Shown here: positions 1-11,544 of the stretch, piece by piece
Numbering within the stretch: position 1 is the stretch's first letter
Layout of the letters: each line of letters starts with the position of its first letter
Assembly: GCA_011033025.1 (NCBI GenBank)
Contig: WFMF01000180.1
Span: 285,345 to 349,344 of the forward strand
DNA from: Beroe forskalii
Taxonomy: Eukaryota; Ctenophora; Nuda; Beroida; Beroidae
Length of the DNA: 64,000 bases
Reading direction: 5' to 3'
Program-made: the position numbers and the translations under genes
Notes under the pieces: model-generated
Seen by the model: only the letters and a program-made list of their open reading frames with translations
Told to the model about the DNA's origin: nothing
The model's database searches: none

Positions 1-767
1 ACAATTATCAATGAATCATGTTTCTATTAAATATCCACTTTCTATAGGTTTGCGATTCCAACGAATTCATGCTGAACTCTGCACTAGCTTATTGTATGTC
101 TATAAATAGCTGTTATAGTTGCTGCATGTTTTGTATTGTTTTGTATACGCCTGCTGAGTGCTGGGCGTCGATTTGTCACCCGTACCGGTTTGTCACTCGA
201 AGTGTTACCACGTGCGCTTACTTCATGTATCCGATAGACGACTAGTTTCAGGTCACTTCTTCAGGTGACTCAACTTCGTGGTGAGAGTCAAGGCTTTGAG
301 TAAGATCAGTGTTTGGTTAGGGTCTGGGCAGAGAGATAAAGTACCCAATCGAATTAATCGTCTGTCGGATCCATGAAGTAAGGACATTGAGATATCAATA
401 ACACTGCGAGAGTTCGAGTAACAAATCGGTTCGGATGACAAAACGCTAAATCAAGACAAATAACTTTTTTTCTCATCAGGAAAGAGATAACGTGTTCAAC
501 ATGTTCTACTTGAGAATGCACCTAAGACGGATTGCATACCAGCATGCAACCTGTACTGCAATCGATGCAATGTGAGTTCTTGATTGCATTAAGGGGGGGG
601 GGGGGGGGCACCCCTGATGTTTTGAAAAACACGATTTTGGGATAGGAGTTGGCCAGGATGGCCAGAACGAATACCAACATTTCGAAAGTTGTCTTGATTC
701 CATAGGTCCAACAGCCTCTGAGCAGAAATCATTTTTGCATTAAGTTACAAACTGTCGATCATCACAG
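1..767. other. Upstream flank, probably SAMHD1 intron
   Basis: No coding exon could be supported here. The stretch ends in a usable splice acceptor (CACAG at 763-767) for the first recognisable SAMHD1 exon, so it is most likely intronic. It contains a 16-bp G run at 593-608. The small open frames on both strands have no recognisable content. Confidence 0.5.
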
Positions 768-930
768 GATTGCAGATGTGTTGAAACTCTGCAATGACGT
801 AGTATTCCCAGACATCACTCTAGCCGAGTCTATCAACCACTTGGACCATTACCTGTCCTTGTCAGATCACATCCTGGATACCATATCTTTCATGCCCCAT
901 TGCAACCGCAACCCCGAACATCTGCAACAG
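768..930 (+). CDS. SAMHD1: SAMHD1 exon A (helical region after the HD core)
   Basis: The exon begins after CACAG with one base completing a codon, then reads IADVLKLCNDVVFPDI and ends LQQ before gttagc. It matches the helical segment of SAMHD1 downstream of the HD core, where human has DAFLKADDYIEITGAGG. The glycine-rich stretch of the human protein is replaced by PDITLAES. Confidence 0.8.
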
Positions 931-2965
931 GTTAGCGGATGAAGGTTATCGGGGTTATGTTAGGTAACTGATCATACCATTTTTAGGTTTTTTGCTTTTT
1001 TGGTTAATTTTGAAATTATTGCCTCTTATTGGGATTCCCGAAGTTGTGAATCGCGATTATTTAATGAAAATTTTCTTGATTTCAAAGCACATATATTTAG
1101 AGAAATAAGTTTGATCATTGGGTAAACTGACCATTGGGTAAACTGATACATTTGATGAGAACCAAGTATCTTCAGGCCAAGGACCTCATTAACCGGATCA
1201 GAACCAGACGACTCTACACATTGGTGGCGGAAACTCCCCCCTCCAATTGCAATTTTAAGGTGAGCCTTTAGTTAGTGCTCGCATTGAGCGGTGAATCTTT
1301 CACCATGGCATTGGGATAATTGATAGGCTTCCCTTGTCTAGACTTTTTACAAACCCCGTATCCTGTTTGCCTTTCAGTGATATGAATTTGCCCCACTAGA
1401 ATCTTGTTTGGTGTCGATAGGGGGTAAAATTTGTCCCCACCTCCAGTGGAAATAAAAAATTTCCAATCGTTGTTTAATTTTTTTGGGGGGGGGGGGGTAA
1501 GAGGGTTGCCCCTCCCCCTGATACGATTAGGTTTCAAATAACGGGGTGCTATGCCATGAAATAGCGTCAATGTTAACCTCTTCTCTTTTAAAACCCTTCT
1601 CTTTGAAGCCTCTTCTCTTTTCAGGGAACCGATGAAATACTTCGTGACATAGTGGGTGATAACGACAACGAACTTATGCAGAGCATGGTCGTATCCATGG
1701 TACGGCTAAACTTCGGGAAGTGGGGCCCGAGTGGGGACCCACTCGAGGCTATGCTCTTCTACAACAAAGACGGAGTGGTGTCCTCCGAGAAGCAGTACGA
1801 TGAGGTAAGTTCATTTTGTTCTAGTTCGAAAGCAAGTAAGACAAACAGTTATAGAGTATAGACTGGAACTTGAGAACTTGATAAATTCGTGTAAAACATC
1901 CTTAGAATTCCATCCTATGTAAGTATGTAATACTATGTAAATCAATTTCGAGCGGTCGCAATTTTCACGAATATGATCTGAGCAAATAACACTGTTTCCG
2001 ATTTCACGATTATAGTTGCGGCCTAAAACAGTCCGTGTTCTCCTTTCAGTGCAGCATGTTTGTTCCTCGGTCGTGGAGTCAGAAACAAGTGCGGCTGTAC
2101 TGTAAAAGTGAGGATGAGCAGGTCATAGAACGGGCTAAGAGGTACGCTGGCTTCAACCAGACACATTTACCCTGCTGTATTTCAGTCCCTGTTTTCATTT
2201 CCCCCAATGCCACAGTACATACGTCATGCATATAGGAGATATCTTCTGATTTTCATTCCCCTCTCCCAATCGCTTTTTTACAAAAGGCATTGAGGAGGGT
2301 AAGCAGAGATTCTAGTTTGGAATGTTGGACTCGGGCTGTTTGTTCGGCCATGGGTTAAATTAAGTCTTGTGCCGGTCCCACAGAAGGACTTTGGATAACG
2401 TTGATACAACAAACAGGAACTGGTCGAATCAAGCCCAAACAAGCGGACCAACTCTTAACCAACCCGAATTAACCAAAAACCTCTCCGAATCAAGCCGAAA
2501 CGATCCGAAACAAGCGAACACTAAACACGCGAATCAAGCCTAAACCGAATTGATTCTCTTGATTCGGCTCGTTTCGGCTTGATTCGGAGAGGTTTTGGGT
2601 TAATTCGGGTTGGTTAAGAGTTGGTCCGCTTGCTTCGGCTTCGTTCGGCTAGTTCCTGCTTGTTAGCTTGTAGTATCGACAAAAAGTATTAGATGGAGCT
2701 AAGTTCCAAGTTAAGTAATAGTTTCAAAGCCCGATGAGGGAAAATGAAGCTCCTGCAACGGCAAACGAGGAACGGACAAGAATTGCTCCATTGAAGCAAT
2801 TCTTATGTAGGATTGATACGAAAAATTTATTCGCCCCTGAAAGTGACAATCTAAGTCGTTTCACAAATGATTATTTCCTTTCGCTGATTCGTAGTATTTT
2901 ATTAATCTTCCTTTATTTTCAGGAAGTGCAATGAGTGGATTTCACGAAACGATTCTTCCAGTTAG
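768..2965 (+). CDS. SAMHD1: SAMHD1-like dNTP triphosphohydrolase, 3' end of gene (five exons)
   Basis: Five exons (768-930, 1176-1259, 1625-1804, 2050-2141, 2923-2965) join in phase with GT-AG introns and end at TAG 2963-2965. The roughly 187 residues encoded align by eye to the C-terminal half of metazoan SAMHD1, which hydrolyses dNTPs to deoxynucleoside and triphosphate. IADVLKLCND matches human ITDAFLKADD, RRLYTLVAETPPS matches YRNLFKYVGETQPT, and QVRLYCK matches QLIRVYCKK. The HD-domain metal ligands are encoded upstream, outside the window. The protein ends soon after the segment matching the human RQYFVQWCADR region. It therefore lacks the C-terminal tail that carries the CDK site (Thr592) in human SAMHD1. 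The assignment is by remembered family sequence, not a database search. Confidence 0.85.
1176..1259 (+). CDS. SAMHD1: SAMHD1 exon B (YVGETQP-like segment)
   Basis: Twenty-eight codons in phase 0 lie between TTCAG and gtgagc. The read RRLYTLVAETPPS is the strongest family signature in the window, matching RNLFKYVGETQPT of human SAMHD1. Confidence 0.85.
1625..1804 (+). CDS. SAMHD1: SAMHD1 exon C (C-terminal lobe beta strands)
   Basis: Sixty codons in phase 0 lie between TTTTCAG and gtaagt. MVRLNFGKWG and DPLEAMLFYNKDG correspond to human [20 protein letters not shown] (the C-terminal lobe used in tetramer and allosteric contacts). GC content is visibly higher than in the flanking introns. Confidence 0.8.
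2050..2141 (+). CDS. SAMHD1: SAMHD1 exon D (RVYCK segment)
   Basis: The exon starts in phase 0 after CCTTTCAG. SQKQVRLYCKSEDE matches human AEQLIRVYCKKVDR. It leaves phase 2 (AG) at gtacgc. Confidence 0.8.
2402..2685. mobile_element. Foldback element/MITE in the last SAMHD1 intron
   Basis: Two arms of about 110 bp (about 2402-2515 and 2563-2685) are reverse complements with scattered mismatches. For example, AACCAACCCGAATTAACC on the left pairs with GGTTAATTCGGGTTGGTT on the right. Further out, AACAGGAACT pairs with AGTTCCTGCTTG. No coding capacity is present, and the inner arms also pair, giving a nearly complete hairpin. Confidence 0.7.
2923..2965 (+). CDS. SAMHD1: SAMHD1 terminal exon
   Basis: The acceptor TTTTCAG at 2916-2922 is followed by one base that completes Arg. 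The exon then reads KCNEWISRNDSSS and TAG at 2963-2965. It matches the human VQWCADRNFTK position but ends at once, without the human tail. Confidence 0.75.
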
Positions 2966-3840
2966 TCTTTACTTTCAAAATTCGTTTAGCCGTTTTGAAT
3001 TACCGGCATCTGCCAAATGTCCACTGACTCACCCAGTTTTCGTTTAAGATGTTATTTGTTAATGGCATGATTTGATATTATCATTATTCGTACATGGTGG
3101 TCATCAGTCAAAAGCAACTCGTCAAAAGGAATATATAATATTCTTAGCTCCTGTAACATTAATCAAATTGACGGTTGATGATGATCTTGTCAGGATACCT
3201 AAAGATTATTAAAAAGAGTCTTTTGTTTTTACATCAAATCTAGTGTGGCGAAGACAACAACAAATTATCCAAAATTATGTTTATCCAAAATTATTGCTTT
3301 TTACTGATGATCCCACAGTTTTCTTGATTTATTTAAGTGTGTAAAATTTCAATAGATTTCTTTGTTATTTGTGATATTATAACGATGACAGTTTGCGTGT
3401 CTTTTTGTGCGCGGCGTAAGCTTGCGCGGCGTTCAGTCATGTTATTTGATATTTACATGTCTGTACGCCGCGCAAACTGACACCGCACATTCAAAAATCA
3501 TTTTCAATCATTATTAGAACTAGAAATATTATTGTGACGCTTGTTTAAATGTAAATACTTGTTAATCATACTACCGTATAACTAAAAATATACCATCTCA
3601 GTGTATAAATAACATTTTGTAAATAATTCTGTTATAGGTTGTTGATTGTCCTTTGATATTTTACAGTATTTATTATTTGAGGATATTTGATGAATCATAT
3701 TTTTTGTGATCTATAATTGTTTATAATGGAACCGATAAAAACAAACGTCTTATTGTAGATTCTTGTTTTTGACCTCTTCTAATGTAATTTCTGACGCGAG
3801 ACACTGCACTACGGTGTTCCAGAGAAAAAAGTTATTGTTA
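2966..3840. other. SAMHD1 3' flank
   Basis: AT-rich sequence with no supported gene. It holds the SAMHD1 3' UTR of unknown length and one GC-rich hairpin (listed separately). Confidence 0.5.
3388..3493. repeat. GCGCGGCGTA hairpin element, copy 1
   Basis: An inverted repeat has left arm CAGTTTGCGTG...GCGCGGCGT and right arm ACGCCGCGCAAACTG. It is related to the hairpins at 31126-31248 and 38471-38634. The GC-rich arms stand out sharply from the AT-rich surroundings, as expected of a small non-autonomous element. Confidence 0.55.
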
Positions 3841-3844
3841 TTCG

Positions 3845-4065
3845 TTCCTTTTGAAAATAGAAATAACTTTTACAATTATCCTTCTGGGACACGTGTGTGT
3901 CTCAGAAGTATATAAGTTATTTTTTTTGAAAGAGAAAAAAATAACTTATCCTTCTGGGACATACACGTGTGCCAAATTATTTTTTATTTTCAAAAGAGAA
4001 AAAATAACTTATTCTTCTAGGGCACACACGTGTCCCAGAAGGATAATTTATTTTATTATTTTTCA
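3845..4065. repeat. CACGTG-bearing tandem repeats (about 65-70 bp unit)
   Basis: Three to four units carry TCCTTCTGGGACA, CACGTGT and AAAATAACTTAT, separated by poly-T/A. CACGTG (E-box) occurs inside inverted CTTCTGGGACAC / GTGTCCCAGAAG blocks. The array directly abuts the 19-bp satellite. Confidence 0.7.
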
Positions 4066-4069
4066 AAAA

Positions 4070-7000
4070 TGAAAACAGCGTTACGCTGCTATAGCAAAGT
4101 TACGCTGCTGTAACAGCGTTACGCTGCTGTAACAGCGTTACGCTGCTGTAACAGCGTTACGCTGCTGTAACAGCGTTACGCTGCTGTAACAGCGTTACGC
4201 TGCTGTAACAGCGTTACGCTGCTGTAACAGCGTTACGCTGCTGTAACAGCGTTACGCTGCTGTAACAGCGTGCTGTAACAACGTTACGCTGCTGTAACAG
4301 CGTTACGCTGCTGTAACAGCGTTACGCTGCTGTAACAGCGTTACGCTGCAGCGTTACGCTGCTGTAACAACGTTACGCTGCTGTAACAGCGTTACGCTGC
4401 TGTAACAGCGTTACGCTGCTGTAACAGCGTTACGCTGCTGTAACAGCGTTACGCTGCTGTAACAGCGTTACGCTGCTGTAACAGCGTTACGCTGCTGTAA
4501 CAGCGTTACGCTGCTGTAACAGCGTTACGTTGCTTACGCTGCTGTAACAGCGTTACGCTGCTGTAACAACGTTACGCTGCTGTAACAGCGTTACGCTGTA
4601 ACAGCGTTACGCTGCTGTAACAACGTTACGCTGCTGTAACAGCGCATTACGCTGCTGTAACAGCGTTACGCTGCTGTAACAGCGTTACGCTGCTGTAACA
4701 GCGTTACGTTGTTGTAACAGCTGCTGTAACAGCGTTACGCTGCTGTAACAGCGTTACGCTGCTGTAACAGCGTTGCTGCTGTTGCAACAGCGTTACGCTG
4801 CTGTAGCTGCTGTAACAGCGTTACGCTGCTGTAACAGCACTACGCTGCTGTAACAGCGTTACGCTGCTGTAACAGCGTTACGCTGCTGTAACAGCGTTAC
4901 GCTGCTGTAACAGCGTTACGCTGCTGTAACAGCGTTACGCTGCTGTAACAGCGTTACGCTGCTGTAACAGCGTTACGCTGCTGTAACAGCGTTACGCTGC
5001 TGTAACAACGTTACGCTGCTGTAACAACGTTACGCTGCTGTAACAACGTTACGCTGCTGTAACAGCGTTACGCTGCTGTAACAGCGTTACGCTGCTGTTG
5101 CAACAGCGTTACGCTGCACCTTAACAGCGTTACGCTGCTGTAACACCAACAGCGTTACGCTGCTGAGAACAGCGTTACGCTGCTGAGAACAGCGTTACGC
5201 TGCTGAGAACAGCGTTACGCTGCTGAGAACAGCGTTACGCTGCTGAGAACAGCGTTACGCTGCTGAGAACAGCGTTACGCTGCTGAGAACAGCGTTACGC
5301 TGCTGTAACAACGTTACGCTGCTGTAACAGCGTTACGCTGTTGCACAGCGTTACGCTGCTGTAACAGCGTTACGCTGCTGTAACAGCGTTACGCTGCTGT
5401 AACAGCGTTACGCTGCTGTAACAACGTTACGCTGCTGTAACAGCGTTACGCTGCTTTCGTAACAGCGTTACGCTGCTGTAACAACGTTACGCTGCTGTAA
5501 CAGCGTTACGCTGCTGTAACAGCGTTACGCTGCTGTAACAGCGTTACGCTGCTGTAACAGCGTTGCGCGCTGCTGTAACAGCGTTACGCTGCTGTAACAG
5601 CGTTACGCTGCTGTAACAGCGTTACGCTGCTGTAACAGCGTTACGCTGCTGTAACAGCCTTACGCTGCTGTAACAGCGTTACGCTGCTGTAACAGCGTTA
5701 CGCTGCTGTAACAGCGTTACGCTGCTGTAACAGCGTTACGCTGCTGTAACAGCGTTACGCTGCTGTAACAGCGTTACGCTGCTGTAACAGCGTTACGCTG
5801 CTGTAACAGCGTTACGCTGCTGTAACAGCGTTACGCTGCTGTAACAGCGTTACGCTGCTGTAACAGCGTTACGCTGCTGTAACAGCGTTACGCTGCTGTA
5901 ACAGCGTTACGCTGCTGTAACAGCGTTACGCTGCTGTAACAGCGTTACGCTGCTGTAACAGCGTTACGCTGCTGTAACAGCGTTACGCTGCTGTAACAAC
6001 GTTACGCTGCTGTGGCAGCGGTTATTGCCAACAGCGTTACGCTGCTGTAACAGCGTTACGCTGCTGTAACAGCGTTACGCTGCTGTAACAACGTTACGCT
6101 GCTGCAGCGTTACGCTGCTGCGTTACGCTGCTGTAACAGCGTTACGCTGCTGTAACAGCGTTACGCTGCTGTAACAGCGTTGCGCTGCTGTAACAGCGTT
6201 ACGCTGCTGTAACAGCGTTACGTTGCTGTAACAGCGTTACGCTGCTGTAACAGCGTTACGCTGCTGTAACAGCGTTACGCTGCTGTAACAGCGTTACGCT
6301 GCTGTAACAGCGTTACGCTGCTGTAACAGCGTTACGCTGCTGTAACAGCGTTACGCTGCTGTAACAGCGTTACGTTGCTGTAGCGTTACGCTGCTGTAAC
6401 AGCGTTACGCTGCTGTAACAGCGTTACGCTGCTGTAACAGCGTTACGCTGCTGTAACAGCGTTACGCTGCTGTAACAGCGTTACGCTGCTGTAACAGCGT
6501 TACGCTGCTGTAACAGCGTTACGCTGCTGTAACAGCGTTACGCTGCTGTAACAGCGTTACGCTGCTGTAACAGCGTTACGCTGCTGTAACAGCGTTACGC
6601 TGCTGTAACAGCGTTACGCTGCTGTAACAGCGTTACGCTGCTGTAACAGCGTTACGCTGCTGTAACAGCGTTACGCTGCTGTAACAGCGTTACGCTGCTG
6701 TAACAATAGCGTTACGCTGCTGCTATGTTGTAACAGCTGTAACAGCGTTACGCTGCTGCTGTAACAGCGCGTTACGCTGCTGTAACAGCTGTAACAGCGT
6801 TACGCTGCTGTAACAGCGTTACGCTGCTGTAACAGCGTTACGCTGCTGTAACAGCTGCTGTAACAGCGTTACGCTGCTGTAACAGCGTTACGCTGCTGTA
6901 ACAGCGTTACGCTGCTGTAGCAGCGTTACGCTGCTGTAACAGCGTTACGCTGCTGTAACAGCGTTACGCTGCTGTAACAGCGTTACGCTGCGTCGCTGCT

Positions 7001-7776
7001 GTAACAGCGTTACGCTGCTGTAACAGCGTTACGCTGCTGTAACAGCGTTACGCTGCTGTAACAGCGTTACGCTGCTGTAACAGCGTTACGCTGCTGTAAC
7101 AGCGTTACGCTGCTGTAACAGCGTTACGCTGCTGTAACAGCGTTACAAGTGTAACAGCGTTACGCTGCTGTAACAGTGCTGCTGTAACAGCGTTGCTGCC
7201 AGCGTTGCAGCGTTACGCTGCTGTAACAGCGTTACGCTGCTGTAACAGCGTTACGCTGCTGTAACAGCGTTACGCTGCTGTAACAGCGTTACGCTGCTGT
7301 AACAGCGTTACGCTGCTGTAACAGCGTTACGCTGCTGTAACAGCGTTACGCTGCTGTAACAGCGTTACGCTGCTGTAACAGCGTTACGCTGCTGCTGTAA
7401 CAGCGTTACGCTGCTGTAACAGCTGCTGTAACAGCGCTGATTACGCTGCTGTAACAGCGTTACGCTGCTGTAACAGCGTTACGCTGCTGTAACAGCGTTA
7501 CGCTGCTGTAACAGCGTTACGCTGCTGTAACGTTACGCTGCTGTAAGCAGCGTTACGCTGCTGTAACAGCGTTACGCTGCTGTGGCTGCAACGTTACGCT
7601 GCTGTAACAGCGTTACGCTGCTGTAACAGCGTTACGCTGCTGTAACAGCGTTACGCTGCTGTAACAGCGTTACGCTGCTGTAACAGCGTTACGTTGCTGT
7701 AACAGCGTTACGCTGCTGTAACAGCGTTACGCTGCTGTAACAGCGTTACGCTGCTGTAACAGCGTTACGTTGCTGA
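4070..7776. repeat. 3.7 kb satellite of a 19-bp palindromic unit
   Basis: The array is a nearly uninterrupted run of ACAGCGTTACGCTGCTGTA. From its length it holds on the order of 190 units. Each unit contains two interlocking palindromes with one-base centres: CAGCGT-T-ACGCTG, and GCTGT-A-ACAGC across the unit junction. Variant blocks exist: about seven units with GAGAACAGCG at 5160-5290, scattered ACAACG units, and short rearranged pieces (for example 6705-6790 and 7150-7210). No open reading frame crosses it because TAA recurs in the unit. Confidence 0.95.
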
Positions 7777-8190
7777 CCATTATTTTAGACGGACGTGCGC
7801 GCTTTGCGCGCCCGGCGAAGGGGTCAAACAACGTTTGATCGCAGGGAAGTGCGCGGCGCGCGTACACACACATATGCGTTCGCGTTGCCTGACTCCCTCG
7901 CGCGCGCGCCAGTGCGCCACGACTCGCGCAGAAATAATGGGTCTGACGACGTCAGACATTTCAGACAACCTATGCGGGCTTAGGAAGGGCTTAGCTTAGG
8001 AAAATTATTGTCGTGTCAGACGTTGTCTGACCCCGGCCCCTTCGCCTTCGGTCAGACGTACAACGTCTGACAAAAAATTATACTTGTCAGACGCGTGCGA
8101 AGGGGTCAGACAACGTCTGACACGGTTGTCTGGCGTTGACAGACCCTCTCGAGAATCAGCGCCGCGCGCGCGGCGCTGATTCTCATAGCG
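7777..8190. repeat. GC-rich hairpin cluster next to the satellite
   Basis: The segment is dense in short inverted repeats. GTCAGAC...GTCTGAC hairpins recur at least four times between 8014 and 8135, and there are runs of CGCGCG. It ends with a perfect 34-bp palindrome at 8151-8184 (half-site GAGAATCAGCGCCGCGC). Open frames on both strands through 7780-7983 mirror each other and are not convincing genes. Confidence 0.75.
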
Positions 8191-8756
8191 GCTGGCTTCA
8201 GCGGGTCATATGTCATACCTCGTACGACAACTGACACGGTTAATCTTATTTGTGATGTGCTAAAAATGTGCTAATAAATGTGAATGATCGCAAGATGAAT
8301 ATAATTCATACAAGTTTATTGGGCATTTAAAAAAATTAATTGTCTTACTTGAAATGGGCACCGGAGTGACATGGTGCTAAATAATTGTTAATATTTGATA
8401 TTGATCACTTGGGTATGTGATTAGAGATGGTTTAATACCATTATACTTACTTTACTTTACTTTACTTTAATTATAACTGTTATTTTTATTTATTTATCCG
8501 ATTCTCATACTGGCATTGAACAATTTTGTTTTGTGCACGTTGATCCAGGCCAGGAACTGTCTTCATAATCTCCTACACGTATATTCGACTCAATTAAATT
8601 GTACACTTTTGTTAAGCTTTAATCTGTAATGGTTTATTCCGAAGCTAGAGTCACCTACTCGGCATTGATTATTGGCTGACCTCTGCCACAGTTTTATTAA
8701 ACCAATCCAACTGAAATATTTGTCTTATTTATGTCCATCCTCCATCTTCAGATTAA

Positions 8757-8905
8757 ATTTTCAAAAAACTACTGCACAGCATTTAGCAGTAGTAGTCTAA
8801 TAAAAATGACTCAGCGAACTGATTATAATCTGCATTTGCACAAAATTGGTTACTATAGCAATAGCACCAATATGCAACTCTTGGCCTTCATTTGTCTCAA
8901 TAGCT
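8757..8905 (+). repeat. Dispersed direct repeat, copy 1
   Basis: It shares with 10487-10640 a common order of motifs: TTTTCAAAAA, TACTGCACAGCATT/ACAGCACAGTATT, AACTGATTATAATCTGCA, ATTGGTT and CTTTCATTTCTC-like. The copies are diverged and have no coding potential. They could be a SINE or MITE remnant. Confidence 0.55.
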
Positions 8906-8949
8906 TCTTGGCAAGCTGAAAAATACTACAGATGAAGGGAAAAACAAGA

Positions 8950-9120
8950 TGCCTCACAATCATCCAGAATCAATCAGGAACATGCTGTAGCTTGGAGGCA
9001 GTGTCACCTACCCAAGACCAGAATGACACCTCAGAATCATGCCAGAGTCTAACAGGAGCCCACCATAGCTTGGAGACAGTTCCACATGTTTCAGACCAGA
9101 ATGAGACCTGGCTGACCCCT
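8950..9120 (+). repeat. Two-unit repeat of about 90 bp inside a small open frame
   Basis: Two units share TAGCTTGGAG(G/A)CAGT and GACCAGAATGA(C/G)ACC. An 83-codon open frame (8932-9183) spans both. In protein it repeats CSLEAVSPTQDQNDT as HSLETVPHVSDQNET. Both units are open in the same frame, but there are no splice or domain cues and no family is recognised, so a gene is not claimed. Confidence 0.4.
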
Positions 9121-10486
9121 CTGCACCCTCAGAATAAAACACCACTCTTTGTGCAAAAAGACCTATATCAAGATATAATATAAGAGCTAATCTGCACATG
9201 GGGCAAAATCCTGGGTTAAGTTTGTGCCACTCTCCCACCGGGGCCACTGGTGCTAGTAACAGGAAGCTACTTCTCAAGGAAATTTTTTGGCTCTATTATT
9301 TTTATTTTTATTTAAATTATTTAAGTAGAATATGTCTGTGAAAAAGGGTAATGCTTCAACTGGCACATTACTGATCACAGCTAATTAAATGAGGTTTTGT
9401 GGATGGGAAGTGTCCAAAATCATGACCTGAAGTTGAATATTATTTTAAAGATAAATTTGAGCATTTTTAAGATGCATTTGTATCCATTTTTGTCAACAAG
9501 ACCCTCATCACTTCGTGAATTATTATGCTTTTCCTGGGGCAAGCCTTCTTTTATTTTTGGAATGGACTGCTTGAACTGACTGGCCATGGGCCGCAACAAG
9601 CTGTCAAGGGTGGAAAGTTTTCAAATAGTCTTCATCCAAAGGCTCAATCAGAAGCTTAATGATTCAGCAACTGTTTCAGTCCAACTGCTTGCCCATCTCA
9701 TTGGTTGCTCTACTAAAATAGATGCTCTGAACATGCCAAAGTCCCTCAATAGAAAACAACCACACAATGAGATACTTTGATCAATTGAAAATTGCTGATT
9801 GTTCGCAGTTTTTCATTTTTATTTCTCTCAATTGTCCCAAAAACCAGTCCAAAACTCAAGAAAGTAAATTGGGGGAAAATTAGGACAGTAAATTTTCCCC
9901 AATATAAGAATATTATATTGAATAGAAGCATCATGTTTCAAGTGATTGATAATTTCAGTGAAACACAATAATTCTAAAATATGACAACAAACCCGGACAA
10001 ACCCACAAAATTTACACCACTATTCAACTGGCAGTTTCCAGAAAAAAACTCTTTTTCAGGAACTCCACAAAGTGTGACACAACATTCTGAGATTATGATA
10101 GTGGTTTATAAGATCATGTGAAAACATTCAAAAGGATACGTTAAAACTTTAAAAGCTTCACACGGTCAATGATAAATGAACATAATATGTTCATTTAACA
10201 TTCATTATGACTGGCTATAGCATTCACTTGAAAGTTAACTGCTGTTTACTAACAAACAAATGTTTCACAGATAGCAAAGAAATGATTCTATGGTAAAAAA
10301 TAATGTCTTTTGTTCAACTCCTACCTTACCTCCTTCTTCTTCTCTCATCAGGTTCGTTTTGAATTGCTCAGTTATAATTCAATAATTGGAAAAAATATTT
10401 TGTTATTATCATCATAGTTACCATAGGAAATACATACATAATACATCAAGTGTGAGATCTTTAATTTGTAGTAAAATGTCAAATTT

Positions 10487-10640
10487 TCAAAAAGTACAGC
10501 ACAGTATTCAACAGTAGTAGCATAGGTAATAGAAAGCACTCACATAGAACTGATTATAATCTGCACATGCATTATAATTGGTTTCCATAGTAACATTGAC
10601 TCGCTTTAGCTTTCATTTCTCCTAATTATTTGATTAATTG
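10487..10640 (+). repeat. Dispersed direct repeat, copy 2
   Basis: Diverged copy of 8757-8905, recognised by ACAGCACAGTATTCAACAG, GAACTGATTATAATCTGCA and TTGGTTTCCATAG in the same order. Confidence 0.55.
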
Positions 10641-11377
10641 TGGACAGATGCACAAAAAACATATTCTCGTGTCAATTTATTCTATATTAAACATTTATTT
10701 ACCATTCTCTGTTTTTTTGTTGATTGCAACAGGGTAAACATGTTTGTAATACACACACATGTACCATGCAAAATTTTGGAAAAAAAAACAGTTAGAGCTA
10801 ATTTTGAAACTTTTTAAAGACATTTTAAAAAGAAATATGATAATGACTCTGGATACAAAAGTCCACTCAAAAACCACCATCTTTCTTGAACTTCATAATC
10901 AAAACCAAGGATTAATATAAATTTATTAAGGAGTCAGGACTACTTCTCTGCACTAGACATATGATTCTACAGTTAAACAGGAACTTTCTGATTGGCTATT
11001 ACAATTGAGTATTCCCAAGGGCGATGGATATCATTAAAAGCTTAGCATGAGTAGCTGTGTAGTTCCTTCCAAATTGCATCCGTTGAATCGATGTAATGAA
11101 ATGTGTGAAGTCATAGCTGCAAGAAGGCTACATCCCCACAATAAGTTTCTTGACATTTTAGATATTCTGGGAAACGTGACATTCGACAATGTTCAGGCCC
11201 ATAATAAACTCTGATTTGGACTATCCTACTCATTTCCAAATCACCTATAATTCCCCTTTCATTATATTGTCTTTAATCTCTCTCCTATACACTTAAACAT
11301 TTCAATAACCTTATTTCTCTCTTGAATAGTCTGTTTTCATTTCCCTCTAATACTGTATGACCGCTTCATGTTTTCAG

Positions 11378-11544
11378 GTCCCCATCTTGTACTGTGTGAC
11401 CGCTGCACATACGACGAATCGACCCCCTCAGAATACGTGACTTGCCTCTCCATAATCCAGAGACCACCTTACGCATGCGAGAGCAATGGGGGTTCCGCCC
11501 CTGGGGAGTATCAGATACACATCCTAGAAACAGACCTCAATAAG
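11378..11544 (+). CDS. Betaglycan-like exon 1 seen (orphan domain)
   Basis: Acceptor TTTTCAG, phase 1 in, phase 0 out at gtgggt. It reads PHLVLCDRCTYDESTPSEYVTC, then PYACESNGGSAPGEYQIHILETDLNK. Four cysteines and a strand-forming end are visible. It corresponds to the human LAEYLQPKAAEGCVMSS...EEVHIIELITP region. The last 24 nt and the donor are tandemly repeated just downstream. Confidence 0.65.

Larger units (their letters stand above)
8191..11377. other. Intergenic or 5' intron of the betaglycan-like gene
   Basis: No exon could be supported. The segment holds a pentanucleotide run (CTTTA, about 8448-8470), a dispersed repeat pair and a two-unit repeat (listed separately). The signal peptide and first exons of the downstream receptor should lie in or before it, but I could not recognise them. 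Confidence 0.4.

Noticed and set aside
4070-7776. A CRISPR-like array
   Set aside because: There are no unique spacers; it is a head-to-tail satellite in animal DNA.
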